Positions 5,288 through 5,945 of a stretch of 5,945 nucleotides of DNA are shown here, in pieces (position 1 is the stretch's first letter; every line of letters begins with the position of its first letter). Made by a program: the position numbers and the translations under genes. This DNA is from DATGZX01 sp035296965 (lineage in GTDB: Bacteria > Planctomycetota > Planctomycetia > Gemmatales > Gemmataceae), in contig DATGZX010000182.1 of the NCBI GenBank assembly GCA_035296965.1, positions 1-5,945 on the forward strand, read 5' to 3'. The notes below the pieces were generated by a model. The model did not search any database. It worked only from the letters and a program-made list of their open reading frames with translations, and was not told where the DNA came from.

Positions 5288-5785
5288 TCAGGGTTCATCA
5301 CAGAAAGCCAGCCAATCCTGGTGAAATTCCCGACGGAGCTGGCTCACCCGCCCCGCTGACAGGCCGAACTTTCGGGACACGTCTTGCGTCCGCTCGCCGA
5401 CCAGGAGTTCGTCCATGAGGCGTCGATCGCGTTTGCTGCGGCTGTTCCGCCACTCCGGAAAATCGACGCGGAACACGACTTGGTCGGGCACCGGCGTCTG
5501 GGTATTATCATGGAGCGCGTCGAGCAGCGGCTCCCTGAGGCGGTTGTGGTCTTCGGGCAATCCCTCGACCTGGAAGCCATAGCGCCGTTGGGCACGGGGC
5601 GAGAGCACGTCGTTGGCTTTCTCCTGGCCACAGAGTCGGCGGCCGCTCTTGACAGCGCGGGCAGCATAGCTGGCCAAGGTGGACACGAACCGGGCGACGT
5701 CCTTGCCGCGTTGCCTCAGCCGGCGATACCAGGACGGAGTGAGAACCAACAGGTCCATCGTGGAGGCTTTGGCGGCAACCACCAT
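5288..5785 (-). CDS. Planctomycete HTH protein with sigma-region-4-like C-terminus
   Basis: A 165-residue protein of an unnamed family that I recall, often in many copies, from planctomycete genomes. Residues 18-58 hold the family core (WYRRLRQRGKDVARFVSTLA, SYAARAVKSGRRLCGQEK), followed by DVLSPRAQRRYGF (59-71). Residues 95-111 read TQTPVPDQVVFRVDFPEW. The C-terminus, 117-158, is a helix-turn-helix like region 4 of sigma70 factors: RDRRLMDELLVGERTQDVSR, then KFGLSAGRVSQLRREFHQDW, whose second half is the likely recognition helix. It is probably a cytoplasmic DNA-binding regulator; the target is unknown. An in-frame TGA lies 24 bases upstream of the ATG at 5785, so the protein cannot extend further. 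Relatives usually have about 20-40 more residues here, with an FRHL-type helix. The first 17 residues do not match that, and no clear ribosome binding site precedes the ATG, so the N-terminus may be replaced or truncated and the gene may be inactive. Confidence 0.72.
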   Translation of the reverse strand: MVVAAKASTMDLLVLTPSWYRRLRQRGKDVARFVSTLASYAARAVKSGRRLCGQEKANDVLSPRAQRRYGFQVEGLPEDHNRLREPLLDALHDNTQTPVPDQVVFRVDFPEWRNSRSKRDRRLMDELLVGERTQDVSRKFGLSAGRVSQLRREFHQDWLAFCDEP

Positions 5786-5945
5786 GGCAAATCTTCGGCA
5801 GATTACTCAATCTGGCCACCACTTCTGGCAAGGGCGGCCTGGATTGTGGCGGAGCTTGCTGCCGGCACGCGAGGCCCGACAAATCGCGGCTGCACACCCG
5901 ACAGTTTTTTCGGAGTTGAATTATTCCTGCACTGCGGATGCCGAC

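Overview
The window looks like a piece of a Planctomycetota chromosome. Three genes point that way: a very long TolC-type outer-membrane lipoprotein with the N-terminal extension typical of planctomycetes, a Flp/Tad pilin reading EEDGPTAVEYAVMLALIIVV, and a small HTH protein of an unnamed family I know only from planctomycete genomes. All three lie on the minus strand. No rRNA, tRNA, CRISPR array, transposase or integrase was seen.

Layout from left to right. 1-53: possibly the first codons of a further minus-strand gene that follows the TolC gene. 107-3076 (-): the 989-residue TolC-family lipoprotein, intact. 3077-3423: its upstream region, with no convincing gene. 3424-4278: a cluster of gene fragments. 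It holds the C-terminal catalytic end of a GH5 cellulase-like enzyme (+), then a large uninterrupted middle piece of an S53 (sedolisin) peptidase (+), then a short citrate-synthase-like piece (-), then a short piece resembling a planctomycete repeat-protein linker (+). The first three abut almost to the base. 4279-4530: mostly unassigned, with one hydrophobic reading frame. 4531-4713 (-): Flp pilin with a good ribosome binding site and a likely sigma70-type promoter about 170 bases upstream. 4747-5287: non-coding apart from a perfect 48-bp palindrome and a possible C-terminal coding remnant. 5288-5785 (-): HTH protein with a sigma-region-4-like C-terminus. 5786-5945: no gene recognised.

The three intact genes do not form one pathway. 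The TolC protein is an export component whose inner-membrane partners would lie outside the window. The pilin has no tad assembly genes beside it. The HTH protein is probably a DNA-binding regulator of unknown target. The stretch between the TolC gene and the pilin gene is the most unusual part: pieces of unrelated metabolic and secreted enzymes joined with almost no spacer, which suggests repeated illegitimate recombination, or else an assembly artefact. I did not find a convincing new defence or mobile system.
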